This document shows positions 8,881 through 17,087 of a stretch of DNA of 64,000 nt, in pieces (the first letter of the stretch is position 1; each line of letters begins with the position of its first letter). The notes beneath the pieces were generated by a model. It did not search any database. It saw only the letters and a list, made by a program, of their open reading frames with translations, and had not been told where the DNA came from. Position numbers and translations under genes: made by a program. The stretch is from assembly GCF_014873145.1 (NCBI RefSeq), contig NZ_JADBEK010000001.1, positions 8,990,001 through 9,054,000 on the forward strand, in the 5' to 3' direction. The stretch comes from Nonomuraea angiospora (lineage in GTDB: Bacteria; Actinomycetota; Actinomycetes; Streptosporangiales; Streptosporangiaceae).

Positions 8881-9598
8881 CCCGGTTGACGAAGCGGGAC
8901 ATGCCCTCCTGGGCGATGCCCGATTCCTCGACCTGCCTGGCTGCCTCCGTCTCCCTCGCGAAGGCACGCTCGACCTCGTCCATGGACGGCCGCAGGAGCG
9001 CCAGGTGGACCGCCGTGGCCGTGCCCGGCCGGGTCCAGTGGCGTACGCGGTCGATCGCGGCGTCCAGCAGCCGCTCCTGGGGGACGATCTCGTCCAGCAG
9101 GCCCGTGGCCAGGGCCTGCTCGGCGGTCATCCGGGTCGAGTCGAGCACCAGCCTCAGCGCCTTGGCGCCCACCAGGCGGGGGAGCAGGTGGCTGGCGGCG
9201 TTCGAGACGGACAGGCCGATGTGGTTCTCCGGCAGGAAGTACTCGGTCGCCGGGGTGCCGAGGCGGGTGTCGAAGCACAGCGTCCACTCGGCGGCCCCGC
9301 CCACGGCCAGGCCGTTGACCGCCGCCACGACCGGGATCCGCGTCTCCAGCACCGCCCTGGTCATGTCGTGGAAGAGCTCCACCTCCTCGACCAGCGACTT
9401 GCCGGCGGCCTCGTGGATGTCCTCACCCGCCGAGAACGCCCGGCCGGTGCCGGTGACCACGATGCCCCTGACGTCCTCGCCGCACGCGCGGACGGCGGCC
9501 GCCAGGTCGCGGCGCATGCCCGCGGTGAGGGCGTTGAGCTTCTCCGGGCGCGCGAGCGTGATGACGGCCACCCCGTCGCGGTCGGTCACTTCGATCAT
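8870..9598 (-). CDS. Enoyl-CoA hydratase/isomerase family protein
   Basis: A 242-residue crotonase-fold protein acting on acyl-CoA thioesters. The CoA-binding segment RPEKLNALTAGM, the oxyanion-hole regions GTGRAFSAGEDI and NGLAVGGAAEWTL, and a C-terminal helix typical of the family are present. The usual catalytic Glu pair is not obvious (FLPENHIGLS keeps one Glu), so hydratase, isomerase or another crotonase activity is open. The ATG overlaps the acyl-CoA ligase stop (ATGA), which shows coupling in a TetR-ligase-hydratase operon. The same frame stays open far upstream, but that part is antisense noise within the ligase gene. Confidence 0.88.
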   Translation of the reverse strand: MIEVTDRDGVAVITLARPEKLNALTAGMRRDLAAAVRACGEDVRGIVVTGTGRAFSAGEDIHEAAGKSLVEEVELFHDMTRAVLETRIPVVAAVNGLAVGGAAEWTLCFDTRLGTPATEYFLPENHIGLSVSNAASHLLPRLVGAKALRLVLDSTRMTAEQALATGLLDEIVPQERLLDAAIDRVRHWTRPGTATAVHLALLRPSMDEVERAFARETEAARQVEESGIAQEGMSRFVNRARR

Positions 9599-11079
9599 GA
9601 TCTCTCCTTGGGGATGGCGATGGCAGGGGTGGCGCGCTGGTCTCGTTCTGGGGAGAGGAGGTGGCGCTTCTCGATGCGGGACGACGGGGTGAGCGTGAAC
9701 TCCGCCACGAACTCCACGTACTCCGGGATCTTGAAGCGGGCCAGCCGCTCCCTGGCGTGGGCGACGATGCTCCCGGCCGTCTCGGCGTCGGGGGCGTGCC
9801 CCGGGCGGAGCTGGACGAACGCCTTGGGCAGCTCTCCGAACAGGTCGTCGGGGATGGGCACCAGGGCGGCCTGGAGGACCGCGGGGTGCTCGGCGAGCAC
9901 GCCCTCGACCTCGGCGCACGAGATGTTCTCGCCACCCCTGCGCACCATGTCCTTCAACCGCCCGCGATGGTGGATGTATCCGTGCTCGTCGCGGAAGCCG
10001 AGGTCGCCCGTGTGGTACCAGCCGCCCCTGAACGCGTGGGCGGTGGCCTCCGGGTGGTTCCAGTAGCCGTTCATCATGGGCGTGCCCCTGACCAGGATCT
10101 CGCCGGTCTCCTCGGCCAGCGTGACCTCCTTGCCCGGGTACGCGAGCCCCATGGCGCCGGTGCCGACCGTCTCCACGGCGTCGATGGGCATCCCCAGGTC
10201 GGGCCCGCTCTCCGTGGATCCGTACAGCTCGCGCCACGGCGCGCCCCAGCGCTCCTCGAACGCCCGGTGCAGGTCCGGCCGGATGCCCGAGCAGAGCACC
10301 AGGCGCATCCGGTTGTCGCGGTCGTGGGGGTGGGGCGGCTGCTTGTGCAGGAGGAGGGGCATCGAGCCCAGCACGTACGTGATCGTCGCCCCGTGCTCCC
10401 GGACCGAGGCCCAGAAGCCGGAGGCGGAGAAGCGGGGGAGGACGACGAGGGGGATGCCGCCGACGAGGCAGAAGAGGGTGGCCCACTGGGGATCCATGTA
10501 CGAGTACGGCTGGGCGATCAGCATGACGTCGTCGTCGCGCAGGCGGGCCTGGTCGGCGATCAGCCGGGCGGTCCTGAGCCAGTAGTCGTGGGTGAGCATG
10601 CAGGCCTTGGGGAAGCCGGTGGTCCCCGACGTGTACTGAAAATTCGCGATTTCGTGGGTCAAAGCCGGGCGCTCGCCGCAGTGCTCCCCACGGTGCTCCC
10701 CACAGTGCTCCGCGTCGAGGACGTAGACCGTGCCCGGGACGTGCGGGGCGTGCTCGTCGGTGGTCAGGGTGGCCACGGCGCCCGAGTCGCGCAGGACGTG
10801 CTCCAGGTCGGCGGCCCGGTAGCGGACGTTCACCGGTACGGTGACCGCGCCCGCCTTCAGCACGGCCAGCCAGCTCAGCGGCCAGCCGGGGACGTTGTCC
10901 ATCATGATCGCCACCCGGTCGCCGGGCCGGACGCCCTTGTCGATCAGCGCGGCGGCCAGGCCGTCGGAGCGGGCGTCGGCGTCGGCGAAGGTGAGCGAGG
11001 TGTCGGGGAAGCGGAGGAACTCGCGCGTGCCGTACGTGCTAGCGGCGTGCCTCATCAGGTCGGGGATCGTTGCGTGCAT
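9595..11079 (-). CDS. AMP-dependent acyl-CoA synthetase (ligase)
   Basis: Activates a carboxylic acid to acyl-AMP and then acyl-CoA; 494 residues, ANL superfamily. Motifs in order: the P-loop-like YTSGTTGFPK, the adenylate site YGSTE, the hinge region TGDLGFRDEHGYIHHRGRLK, and the C-terminal catalytic Lys region SSRIEKRHLL. The length suits medium-chain or aromatic acid ligases, but the substrate cannot be told. A small repeat EHCGEHRGEHCGE lies near residue 125. The gene start lies within the last 41 bp of the upstream TetR gene, and its stop overlaps the hydratase start. The three genes probably form a small acid-degradation operon controlled by the TetR protein. Confidence 0.9.
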   Translation of the reverse strand: MHATIPDLMRHAASTYGTREFLRFPDTSLTFADADARSDGLAAALIDKGVRPGDRVAIMMDNVPGWPLSWLAVLKAGAVTVPVNVRYRAADLEHVLRDSGAVATLTTDEHAPHVPGTVYVLDAEHCGEHRGEHCGERPALTHEIANFQYTSGTTGFPKACMLTHDYWLRTARLIADQARLRDDDVMLIAQPYSYMDPQWATLFCLVGGIPLVVLPRFSASGFWASVREHGATITYVLGSMPLLLHKQPPHPHDRDNRMRLVLCSGIRPDLHRAFEERWGAPWRELYGSTESGPDLGMPIDAVETVGTGAMGLAYPGKEVTLAEETGEILVRGTPMMNGYWNHPEATAHAFRGGWYHTGDLGFRDEHGYIHHRGRLKDMVRRGGENISCAEVEGVLAEHPAVLQAALVPIPDDLFGELPKAFVQLRPGHAPDAETAGSIVAHARERLARFKIPEYVEFVAEFTLTPSSRIEKRHLLSPERDQRATPAIAIPKERS

Positions 11080-11743
11080 CCGGCGGCTCCCAGGGGAAGT
11101 CGGGCAGCAGGGAGAGGTCGAGGGTGGCCCCGGCCGGGGCGGGTGCGCGGACGGCGGCCAGGCCGATCGTGACGAACTCGGCGCACACCTGCTCCAGCGC
11201 GGAGTCCCCGTCGGGGCGGTACCACTCGCTGGTGCCGGTGCACATGGACATCAGGGCGAGGCGGGTCAGCTTCTGGTCGGCGACGCGGAACACGCCCTGG
11301 GCGACGCCGTCCGCGAGGGCGTCCTTCCAGTGGGCCTCGTACGCGTCGCGCAGGGCGATGATCTCGTCGCGGGCGGCGGAGCCGGGGGTGAGGGAGCGGA
11401 GCTCGCCGTCCATGACGCGGCTGGTCATGGGGCTGAGCGCGTGGACGGAGGTGAGGGAGCTGATCAGCAGGGCGAGCCGGTCGGTGGGGCTGCGGACGTC
11501 GGCCAGCATGCGTTCCGTGGCGTCGATCAGCCCTTGCTGGGCGACGCGCATGAGGTCGGCGAGCAGGGACTCCTTGCTCGTCACGTGGTGATATATCCCG
11601 GCATTGGTCATGCTGACCGCTTTGGCCAGGTCGCGGATGCTCGTTGCCGCGTAGCCCTGCCGGGCGAACAGCAGCACCGCCGCCGTCCTGATCCGCCGGT
11701 TCGCATCCTCGCTGGCGGTCCTACCGAACGTTCGGTCGCCCAT
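11039..11743 (-). CDS. TetR family regulator of the acyl-CoA ligase operon
   Basis: 234 residues. The N-terminal HTH is clear (RIRTAAVLLFARQGYAATSI, then the recognition helix SMTNAGIYHHVTSKESLL). The C-terminal ligand domain resembles acyl-CoA-responsive TetR proteins (TetR_C_33/FadR-like). It is first in an operon with the ligase and hydratase, so an acyl-CoA intermediate is a reasonable inducer. A TATTTT -10 box ends 7 nt before the ATG with no Shine-Dalgarno, so the mRNA is probably leaderless. A perfect palindrome within its first codons is the likely operator. Confidence 0.88.
   Translation of the reverse strand: MGDRTFGRTASEDANRRIRTAAVLLFARQGYAATSIRDLAKAVSMTNAGIYHHVTSKESLLADLMRVAQQGLIDATERMLADVRSPTDRLALLISSLTSVHALSPMTSRVMDGELRSLTPGSAARDEIIALRDAYEAHWKDALADGVAQGVFRVADQKLTRLALMSMCTGTSEWYRPDGDSALEQVCAEFVTIGLAAVRAPAPAGATLDLSLLPDFPWEPPDARNDPRPDEARR
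11723..11736. promoter_or_regulatory. Perfect 14-bp palindrome, likely TetR operator
   Basis: ACCGAACGTTCGGT is a perfect inverted repeat over codons 3-8 of the tetR gene, immediately downstream of the predicted leaderless start. A bound repressor here would block initiation of the whole operon. Confidence 0.6.
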
Positions 11744-11783
11744 GATGGGAAAAATACCCCATGCCTTACGAAATCGCCATAGG

Positions 11784-11814
11784 TTGACCCTGACACCGTG
11801 TCAGGCCGTACACC
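11784..11814 (+). promoter_or_regulatory. MerR-type promoter with 19-bp spacer and dyad
   Basis: TTGACC (-35) and TACACC (-10) are separated by 19 bp, the over-long spacing that MerR proteins correct by DNA twisting. Within it CCTGACAC (11789-11796) and GTGTCAGG (11798-11805) form a perfect inverted repeat around one base. It drives the merR gene, which begins 10 bp later. Confidence 0.7.
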
Positions 11815-11824
11815 TGGAGCCGTC

Positions 11825-12640
11825 ATGTTCAGCATCGGAGATTTCGCCAGGCTCGGTCTCGTCTCGGTACGCATGCTGCGTCACTACGACGCCATCGGCC
11901 TGCTGCGCCCCGCGCACGTGGACCCCGTCAGCGGCTACCGGTCCTACCAGGCCGCGCAGCTGTCCCGGCTCAACCGCATCGTCGCGATCAAGGACCTCGG
12001 CTTCACGCTGGAGCAGGTCAGCGCCATTCTCGACGAGAAGGTGAGCACGGAGGAGCTGCACGGCATGGTACGGCTGCGCCGCGCCCAGCTCGAAGCCCAG
12101 ATCAGCGCCGACCTGGCCAGGCTCCGAGGCGTCGAGGCGCGACTGCGCACCATCGAGACGGAGGGGCACATGAGGACAGCCGAAGTCGTGCTCAAGAGGG
12201 TGGACCCGGTCCGGGTCGCCGAGCTCAGCGCCAGGGCGGCCAGCTACGAGGGGGAGGACATCGGCCCGGTCATCAAGCCGCTGTTCCAGGAGATCTGCCG
12301 CCGGGTGGAGGCCGCAGGGGTGAGCGTCGTGGGTCCCGGCCTGGCCTATTACGTGCCGGACGACGACGGCTCCGTCAAGGTCCACACGTGCCTGCCGGTC
12401 TCCGCTCGGCCCGGCCCGTACGACTTCGAGATCGTCGACCTGCCTCCCATCGAGACCGCGGCTGCGATCATCCACCAGGGGTCGATGGAGGCGGTGGGGC
12501 CGACGTTCCAGGCGCTGGCCCACTGGATCGAGGAGAACGGCTATCAGTCGCTGGGCCTGGCCAGGGAGATCTCGCTGCACTGCCCGGAAGACGAGGATGA
12601 GTGGGTCACCGAGCTCCAGATCGAGGTGACGTCGGCGTAG
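11825..12640 (+). CDS. MerR family regulator with GyrI-like effector domain
   Basis: 271 residues. It has an N-terminal MerR winged helix (MFSIGDFARLGLVSVRMLRH, then YDAIGLLRPAHVDPVSGYR), a dimerising coiled coil at about 75-115, and a C-terminal GyrI-like small-molecule domain (AEVVLKRVDPVRVAEL...EWVTELQIEV). This is the BmrR/TipA-like layout for sensing drugs or cationic metabolites. ATG 11825 was chosen since it starts the family core and lies just after the MerR-type promoter; the in-frame upstream ATG overlaps the dyad. It precedes a stand-alone GyrI-like gene and is probably autoregulated. Confidence 0.9.
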   Translation: MFSIGDFARLGLVSVRMLRHYDAIGLLRPAHVDPVSGYRSYQAAQLSRLNRIVAIKDLGFTLEQVSAILDEKVSTEELHGMVRLRRAQLEAQISADLARLRGVEARLRTIETEGHMRTAEVVLKRVDPVRVAELSARAASYEGEDIGPVIKPLFQEICRRVEAAGVSVVGPGLAYYVPDDDGSVKVHTCLPVSARPGPYDFEIVDLPPIETAAAIIHQGSMEAVGPTFQALAHWIEENGYQSLGLAREISLHCPEDEDEWVTELQIEVTSA

Positions 12641-12694
12641 TCGATGAGTTTCGATCGCGCGCCCGGTCTGAAGGACGAAGGAGGAACACACGAC

Positions 12695-13180
12695 ATGCCG
12701 CAGATCGTCGAATTTCCCGAGCGCCCCTACATCGGGATCCGCAAGACCATCACCATGACCAGCTTCAACCTGGTGGGGGACCGCATCGGTGAGCTCATCG
12801 GCTGGCTCGCCGAGCGCGGGGTGTCCCCGGCCGACGCCCCGTTCTTCAGGTACGACAGCATCAACATGGCGGAGGACCGGCTGGTGGTGCAGGCGGGGGT
12901 GCCCGTTCCGGCGCCGGTGGCGGGTGAGGGCGAGATCTTCGCCGACGTCCTGCCCGCGGGCCGCTACGTCACCACCTCCCACCACGGCCACCCGGACCAG
13001 CTGAGGGACGTCATCGCCGGGCAGCTGAAGTGGGCCGAGGAGCAGGGCCTGACCTGGGACATGACCGAGAAGGACGGGACGGAGCACTGGGGCTGCCGCC
13101 TGGAGTTCTACAAGACCAACCCCATGGTCGAGCCCGACCTGAACAACTGGGACACCGACCTCCAGTTCCGCCTGGCCTGA
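12695..13180 (+). CDS. GyrI-like small-molecule-binding domain protein
   Basis: A 161-residue protein consisting of the GyrI-like/AraC effector-binding fold alone (IVEFPERPYIGIRKTITM...GRYVTTSHHGHPDQLRDVI...WGCRLEFYKTNP). Such stand-alone proteins bind or hydrolyse hydrophobic small molecules. ATG is preceded by AAGGAGG about 10 nt upstream, a strong site that fixes the start. It lies 54 bp after a MerR gene that carries the same domain fused to DNA binding, so both may see the same compound, with this one acting as a sink or hydrolase. That role is inferred. Confidence 0.82.
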   Translation: MPQIVEFPERPYIGIRKTITMTSFNLVGDRIGELIGWLAERGVSPADAPFFRYDSINMAEDRLVVQAGVPVPAPVAGEGEIFADVLPAGRYVTTSHHGHPDQLRDVIAGQLKWAEEQGLTWDMTEKDGTEHWGCRLEFYKTNPMVEPDLNNWDTDLQFRLA

Positions 13181-13198
13181 CCCTCCAGGGGCCTGCGC

Positions 13199-13227
13199 GT
13201 CACGGGGTCCGGAGCGGATCCCGTGAC
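13199..13227. terminator. Strong hairpin terminator
   Basis: A 13-bp stem (one G-U pair) with the three-base loop GAG, from GTCACGGG to CCCGTGAC. It separates the GyrI-like gene from the convergent serine hydrolase gene and can serve both strands. Confidence 0.75.
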
Positions 13228-13232
13228 AGGGG

Positions 13233-14459
13233 TCAGTCGATGGCCTGGTAGAGCGTGGTCCAGAAGTCGTTCATCAGCCGCGCCGGGTCCGGGACGGTGT
13301 ATCCGACCTGGGTGAGCAGGATGCCGGTGAGCTGCTCGGCCGGGTCGGCGTAGGTCGAGGTGCCGCTTCCGCCGTCCCAGCCGAACTGGCCGATGGAGGC
13401 GTAGTCGCCGCGGTACGTGCGCACCGCCATGCCCAGGCCCCAGCCGCCCTGCTGCCCCTGGCCGAAGGACACGTGGACGTTGTTGACCGCCAGCGCGTGC
13501 CGGGCGGCCTGCTGCTCGGCCGTGAGCCGGTTGGTGGTCATCAGCTCCACCGCGGGCCGCGACAGGATCCGCTCGCCGGCGTGCATGCCGCCGTTGAGCA
13601 GCATCCGGAAGTAGGCGTGGTAGTCGTCGGCGGTGGAGACCAGCCCGCCGCCGCCGCCCTGGAACGCCGGAGCCTGGCTCCACCGCCCGCCCTTGGCCTC
13701 GTCCCACACGAGGAACTCGCCGGTCTGCGGGTCGGGGGCGTACAGGTCCGGCAGCCGGTCGATCTTGTCCTCGGGCACGTGGAAGCCGGTGTCGCTCATC
13801 CCCAGCGGCTCGAAGATGCGCTCGCGCAGGAACTCCTCGAACGACCGGCCCGTGACCCGGGAGACCAGCACGCCGACCAGGTCGCTGCTGATCTGGTACT
13901 GCCAGCACTCGCCGGGCTGGTGCATCAGCGGCAGCTCGCCCAGGCGGCGCATCCACTCGTCCTGCTCGGGCACCGGCACCGGCAGATTGGGCGTGAGCCC
14001 CCGCTCGAAGACCGCGTTCAGGATCGGCGTGCCCAGCGCCGTCATGTCCATGCCGAGCCCGAACGTGGAGGTCAGCACGTCGCGTACGGTGATCGGCCGG
14101 CGCGCCGGCACGGTGTCGTCCAGCGGGCCGTCGACCCGCTTCAGCACCTGGCGGCCGGCCAGCTCCGGCAGCCACTCGTCCACCACGTCATCCAGCCGCA
14201 GCCGGCACTCGTCCAGGAGCACCATCGCCGCCGCGATCGACACCGGCTTGGACGTGGAGGCCATCCGGAAGATCGTGTCCCGGCTCATCGGCGCGCCACC
14301 GTCGTGACGCGTCGTCCCGATCGCCTCGACATGCGTCTCGTCGCCCCGGCTGACCAGGGCGACAAGCCCGGGGATCCGCCCGGAGTCGACATGCCGCGCC
14401 AGCACCTCGCGCAGCCTGCGCAGCCCCGCCTCGGAGAAGCCGCTGTTGCTGTGTCCCAT
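13233..14459 (-). CDS. Class C beta-lactamase-like serine hydrolase
   Basis: 408 residues, beta-lactamase/transpeptidase fold. The nucleophile motif is Ser68-Thr-Ser-Lys71 within RMASTSKPVS. A Tyr motif appears as QYQISSD, and the third motif region is FGWDGGSG. These depart from true AmpC motifs and fit the esterase/aminohydrolase branch (EstB, LovD-like). No signal peptide is seen, so it is probably cytoplasmic. The start was set at ATG 14459, which has AAGGAG 8 nt upstream. The gene is transcribed divergently from a MarR-type regulator, and a GCAATG operator lies within the spacer of its promoter. The substrate is unknown. Confidence 0.85.
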   Translation of the reverse strand: MGHSNSGFSEAGLRRLREVLARHVDSGRIPGLVALVSRGDETHVEAIGTTRHDGGAPMSRDTIFRMASTSKPVSIAAAMVLLDECRLRLDDVVDEWLPELAGRQVLKRVDGPLDDTVPARRPITVRDVLTSTFGLGMDMTALGTPILNAVFERGLTPNLPVPVPEQDEWMRRLGELPLMHQPGECWQYQISSDLVGVLVSRVTGRSFEEFLRERIFEPLGMSDTGFHVPEDKIDRLPDLYAPDPQTGEFLVWDEAKGGRWSQAPAFQGGGGGLVSTADDYHAYFRMLLNGGMHAGERILSRPAVELMTTNRLTAEQQAARHALAVNNVHVSFGQGQQGGWGLGMAVRTYRGDYASIGQFGWDGGSGTSTYADPAEQLTGILLTQVGYTVPDPARLMNDFWTTLYQAID

Positions 14460-14506
14460 CGTGGAGCTCCTTGCCCAAAGTGTTCGGGAATCGCTGAACG
14501 TCTGCG

Positions 14507-14535
14507 ACACTACATTGCATTCACTGATCGGTCAA
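14507..14535 (-). promoter_or_regulatory. Promoter of the serine hydrolase gene
   Basis: On the minus strand TTGACC (14530-14535) and TAGTGT (14507-14512) are exactly 17 bp apart. The spacer contains GAATGCAATG next to the -10, a copy of the repeated operator word. Confidence 0.6.
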
Positions 14536-14582
14536 CAAATATGGAGAGGCTAGAGGGCTGGTTAGACGGGTAATCTCGGCTG

Positions 14583-14630
14583 CATTGCAATGATAGTGAA
14601 GCTGAACGCAATGGCGTGGATTGCAATGAT
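14583..14630. promoter_or_regulatory. Repeated GCAATG operator region between divergent genes
   Basis: CATTGCAATG (14583-14592) is a perfect palindrome. ATTGCAATGAT occurs at 14584-14594 and again at 14620-14630, 36 bp apart. CGCAATGG lies between them, and a further CATTGC at 14513 is inside the hydrolase promoter. The second copy overlaps a possible -35 (TTGCAA) of the regulator gene, whose -10 could be CATACT (14645-14650). The likely ligand is the regulator encoded just downstream. Confidence 0.6.
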
Positions 14631-14691
14631 GGTTCGCGCGAATGCATACTGTGCAGCGGCGCGCATGGCGAGCGACAGGAGACGAGCACCG

Positions 14692-15450
14692 ATGCCGGGA
14701 GGCAGACTCACCAACGAGGACCGTCAGCACATCGCCGAGGGGCTGGCCGAGGGGCTCGGATACGCGGAGATCGGGCGGCGTCTGGGGCGGCCCGCCTCGA
14801 CCGTCATGCGGGAGGTCACCCGCAACGGCGGACCCGACGGCTACGGGGCGGAGCGGGCGCACGAGGCCACCCGGCATCGCGCGCGCCGCAACAAGCAGGC
14901 CCAGCCGCCGGCGCCGCCGATCCCCGACGGCGGCCACGGGCGTGACCCCCGGGCGGTGCAGGACTTCACGGAGTCCTTCACCGCTCTGCTCATCCAGCAG
15001 GGGCTGCCCCAGATGATGGCGAGGGTGCTGGCCTGCCTCTACATCACCGACTCGGGCACCCTCACCGCCGCCGACCTGGTCCAGCGGCTACGCGTCAGCC
15101 CGGCGTCGATCTCGCACGCCGTCGCCTTCCTCGAGCAGCAGGGGATGGTCAGGCGCGAACGGGTCCCCGGCAGGCGGCGCGAGCATTATGTCGTCGACGA
15201 CGAGATCTGGCTCCGGTCCATGATCGCGGCCCTGCAGATGAACGACGCCCTGGCCGCCGCGTCGCGGCGCGGAGCCGAGATCCTCGGGGCCGCCACCCCG
15301 GCGGGCGCCCGCTTCGAGTCCTCGGCCGCGCTCCTCCACCTCGTGACCGAGGCCTTCCGGCAGGTCATCGAGCAGTGGCGGCAGGGCCAGGCCGCCCGGC
15401 ATCCGGACGCCCCGGCCCCACGGGAGGAAGCTCCTCCAGGTCCGCGGTAG
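14692..15450 (+). CDS. Regulator fusing an IS30-type HTH to a MarR/GbsR-like domain
   Basis: 252 residues. Residues about 6-45 (LTNEDRQHIAEGLAEGLGYA, then EIGRRLGRPASTVMREV) match the HTH_38 type found at the N-terminus of IS30 transposases, followed by an Arg-rich stretch. Residues about 85-230 hold a winged helix of the MarR/GbsR kind (LTAADLVQRLRVSPASISHA, VPGRRREHYVVDD). The start has AGGAG 10 nt upstream; the frame is open further up but would run through the operator repeats. It diverges from the serine hydrolase gene and probably represses it. Confidence 0.82.
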   Translation: MPGGRLTNEDRQHIAEGLAEGLGYAEIGRRLGRPASTVMREVTRNGGPDGYGAERAHEATRHRARRNKQAQPPAPPIPDGGHGRDPRAVQDFTESFTALLIQQGLPQMMARVLACLYITDSGTLTAADLVQRLRVSPASISHAVAFLEQQGMVRRERVPGRRREHYVVDDEIWLRSMIAALQMNDALAAASRRGAEILGAATPAGARFESSAALLHLVTEAFRQVIEQWRQGQAARHPDAPAPREEAPPGPR

Positions 15451-15452
15451 CT

Positions 15453-17087
15453 TCAGAGGCCCAGGCAGGCGGTCAGGTCGGTCTTCAGGGCGGCCAGCTC
15501 GCGAGCCGCCTGCTCGCGGGCCCGCGCGACCTCCCCCGTCACCGGCACCACGACCTCCAGATAGCACTTCAGCTTGGGCTCCGTGCCCGAAGGGCGGACG
15601 ACCACGCGGCTGTCCCCCGACAGCAGGTATCGCAGCCCGTCCGTGGGCGGCAGGCCGCCGTCGCCCTTCGCCAGGTCGTCCGTACGCGTCACCGCCCGGC
15701 CGCCCAGCTCGGCGGGAGGGTGGGCGCGCAGGCGGGTCATGGCGTCGGCGATCAGCGACAGGTCGGACACCCGGAAGGAGAGCTGGGACGTCGCGTGCAG
15801 GCCGTAGCGGCGGGCCTGGTCGTCCAGGAGGTCCAGCAGCGTACGGCCGGAGCGCTTGGCCGCCGCGGCGACGGCCGCGACCGTGAGGGCCGCCCCGATC
15901 CCGTCCTTGTCGCGGACCGGCAGCCCCGCGTCGGAGCCGACGCTGTAGCCGATGGCCTCCTCGTAGCCGAAGACCAGCCCCGGGCCCGCCTTGATGATCC
16001 ACTTGAAGCCCGTCAGGGTCTCGCCGTAGCGGACCCCATGCGCCCGGGCGATCTTGCCCAGCAAGGTCGAGGAGACGATGGTGGTGGCCACCATGCGGTC
16101 GCCGGTGGTCTGCGTGATCACGTGCTCGGCCAGCAGGCCGCCGACCTCGTCGCCGGTCAGCATGCGGCACGTCCCGTCCGGCAGCGGGACCCCCACCGCG
16201 CACCTGTCGGCGTCGGGGTCGTTGGCCAGGACCAGGTCGGCGTCCAGCTTGGCGGCCAGGGCGACGGCCAGGTCCATCGCGCCGGGCTCCTCCGGGTTGG
16301 GGAAGGAGACCGTGGGGAAGTCGGGGTCGGGGTCGCGCTGCTCCTCGACGGCCACCGGGGTCTCGAAGCCGGCGGCCAGGAAGGCGCCGGTGAGCGTGGC
16401 GGCTCCCACACCGTGCAGGGGCGTGTACGCCACGCGCAGGTCGCGGGCCTCGCCCAGGGGCAGGGAGGTCACGGCCGCGAGGTAGTCCTCGACGATGCCC
16501 TCGCCGAGCTCGGTGAGCGTGCCGGGACCGTTCAGCGGGAGCCGGTCCACCCGCCCGACGGCGTCGATGGCCGCCGAGATCTCGGCGTCGACCGGGGGCA
16601 CGATCTGGGAGCCGTCGCCCCAGTAGACCTTGTAGCCGTTGTCGCGCGGCGGGTTGTGGCTGGCGGTGACCGTGACCCCGGCGTCCGCGTCGAGGTGGCG
16701 TACGGCGAAGGCCAGCACGGGCGTGGGCAGCGGACACGGCAGGAGGGAGGCGTGCAGCCCGGCGCCCGTCAGGACGGCGGCCGTGTCACGGGCGAACACG
16801 TCGGACTTGTGGCGGGCGTCGTAGCCGATGACCACGTGCTTGCCCGGCCCGAGGACCCGGGCCAGGCCTGCGGCGGCGCGCATGACGGTGACGCGGTTCA
16901 TCCGGTTGGGGCCCGCGCCCAGCTCTCCCCGCAGGCCAGCCGTGCCGAACTCCAGCTTGGCCCCGAACCGCTCGCGCAAAGCCTCCAGGTCGCCGCTGTC
17001 CAGGAGCCGGGAGAGCTCGTCGCGGGTCTCCGGGTCCGGGTCCTGGGCCAGCCACTCCCGGGCCAGGCCCGGCAGATCCGCGTTCAC
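15453..17087 (-). CDS. pmmB: Phosphosugar mutase (phosphomannomutase/phosphopentomutase family)
   Basis: Interconverts sugar-1- and sugar-6 (or 5)-phosphates; 544 residues, alpha-D-phosphohexomutase superfamily. Visible motifs: catalytic Ser143 in TASHNPPRDNGYKVYWGDG, metal-binding DPDADR, sugar-binding GFKWI, and phosphate-binding SGTEPKLKCYLE. It is coupled by a GTGA overlap to purine nucleoside phosphorylase, which releases ribose-1-phosphate, so a phosphopentomutase role is likely even though relatives are named phosphomannomutase. The mycobacterial pmmB-deoD pair has the same neighbours. The same frame continues open across the PNP gene, but that is antisense to nothing useful. Confidence 0.9.
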   Translation of the reverse strand: MNADLPGLAREWLAQDPDPETRDELSRLLDSGDLEALRERFGAKLEFGTAGLRGELGAGPNRMNRVTVMRAAAGLARVLGPGKHVVIGYDARHKSDVFARDTAAVLTGAGLHASLLPCPLPTPVLAFAVRHLDADAGVTVTASHNPPRDNGYKVYWGDGSQIVPPVDAEISAAIDAVGRVDRLPLNGPGTLTELGEGIVEDYLAAVTSLPLGEARDLRVAYTPLHGVGAATLTGAFLAAGFETPVAVEEQRDPDPDFPTVSFPNPEEPGAMDLAVALAAKLDADLVLANDPDADRCAVGVPLPDGTCRMLTGDEVGGLLAEHVITQTTGDRMVATTIVSSTLLGKIARAHGVRYGETLTGFKWIIKAGPGLVFGYEEAIGYSVGSDAGLPVRDKDGIGAALTVAAVAAAAKRSGRTLLDLLDDQARRYGLHATSQLSFRVSDLSLIADAMTRLRAHPPAELGGRAVTRTDDLAKGDGGLPPTDGLRYLLSGDSRVVVRPSGTEPKLKCYLEVVVPVTGEVARAREQAARELAALKTDLTACLGL

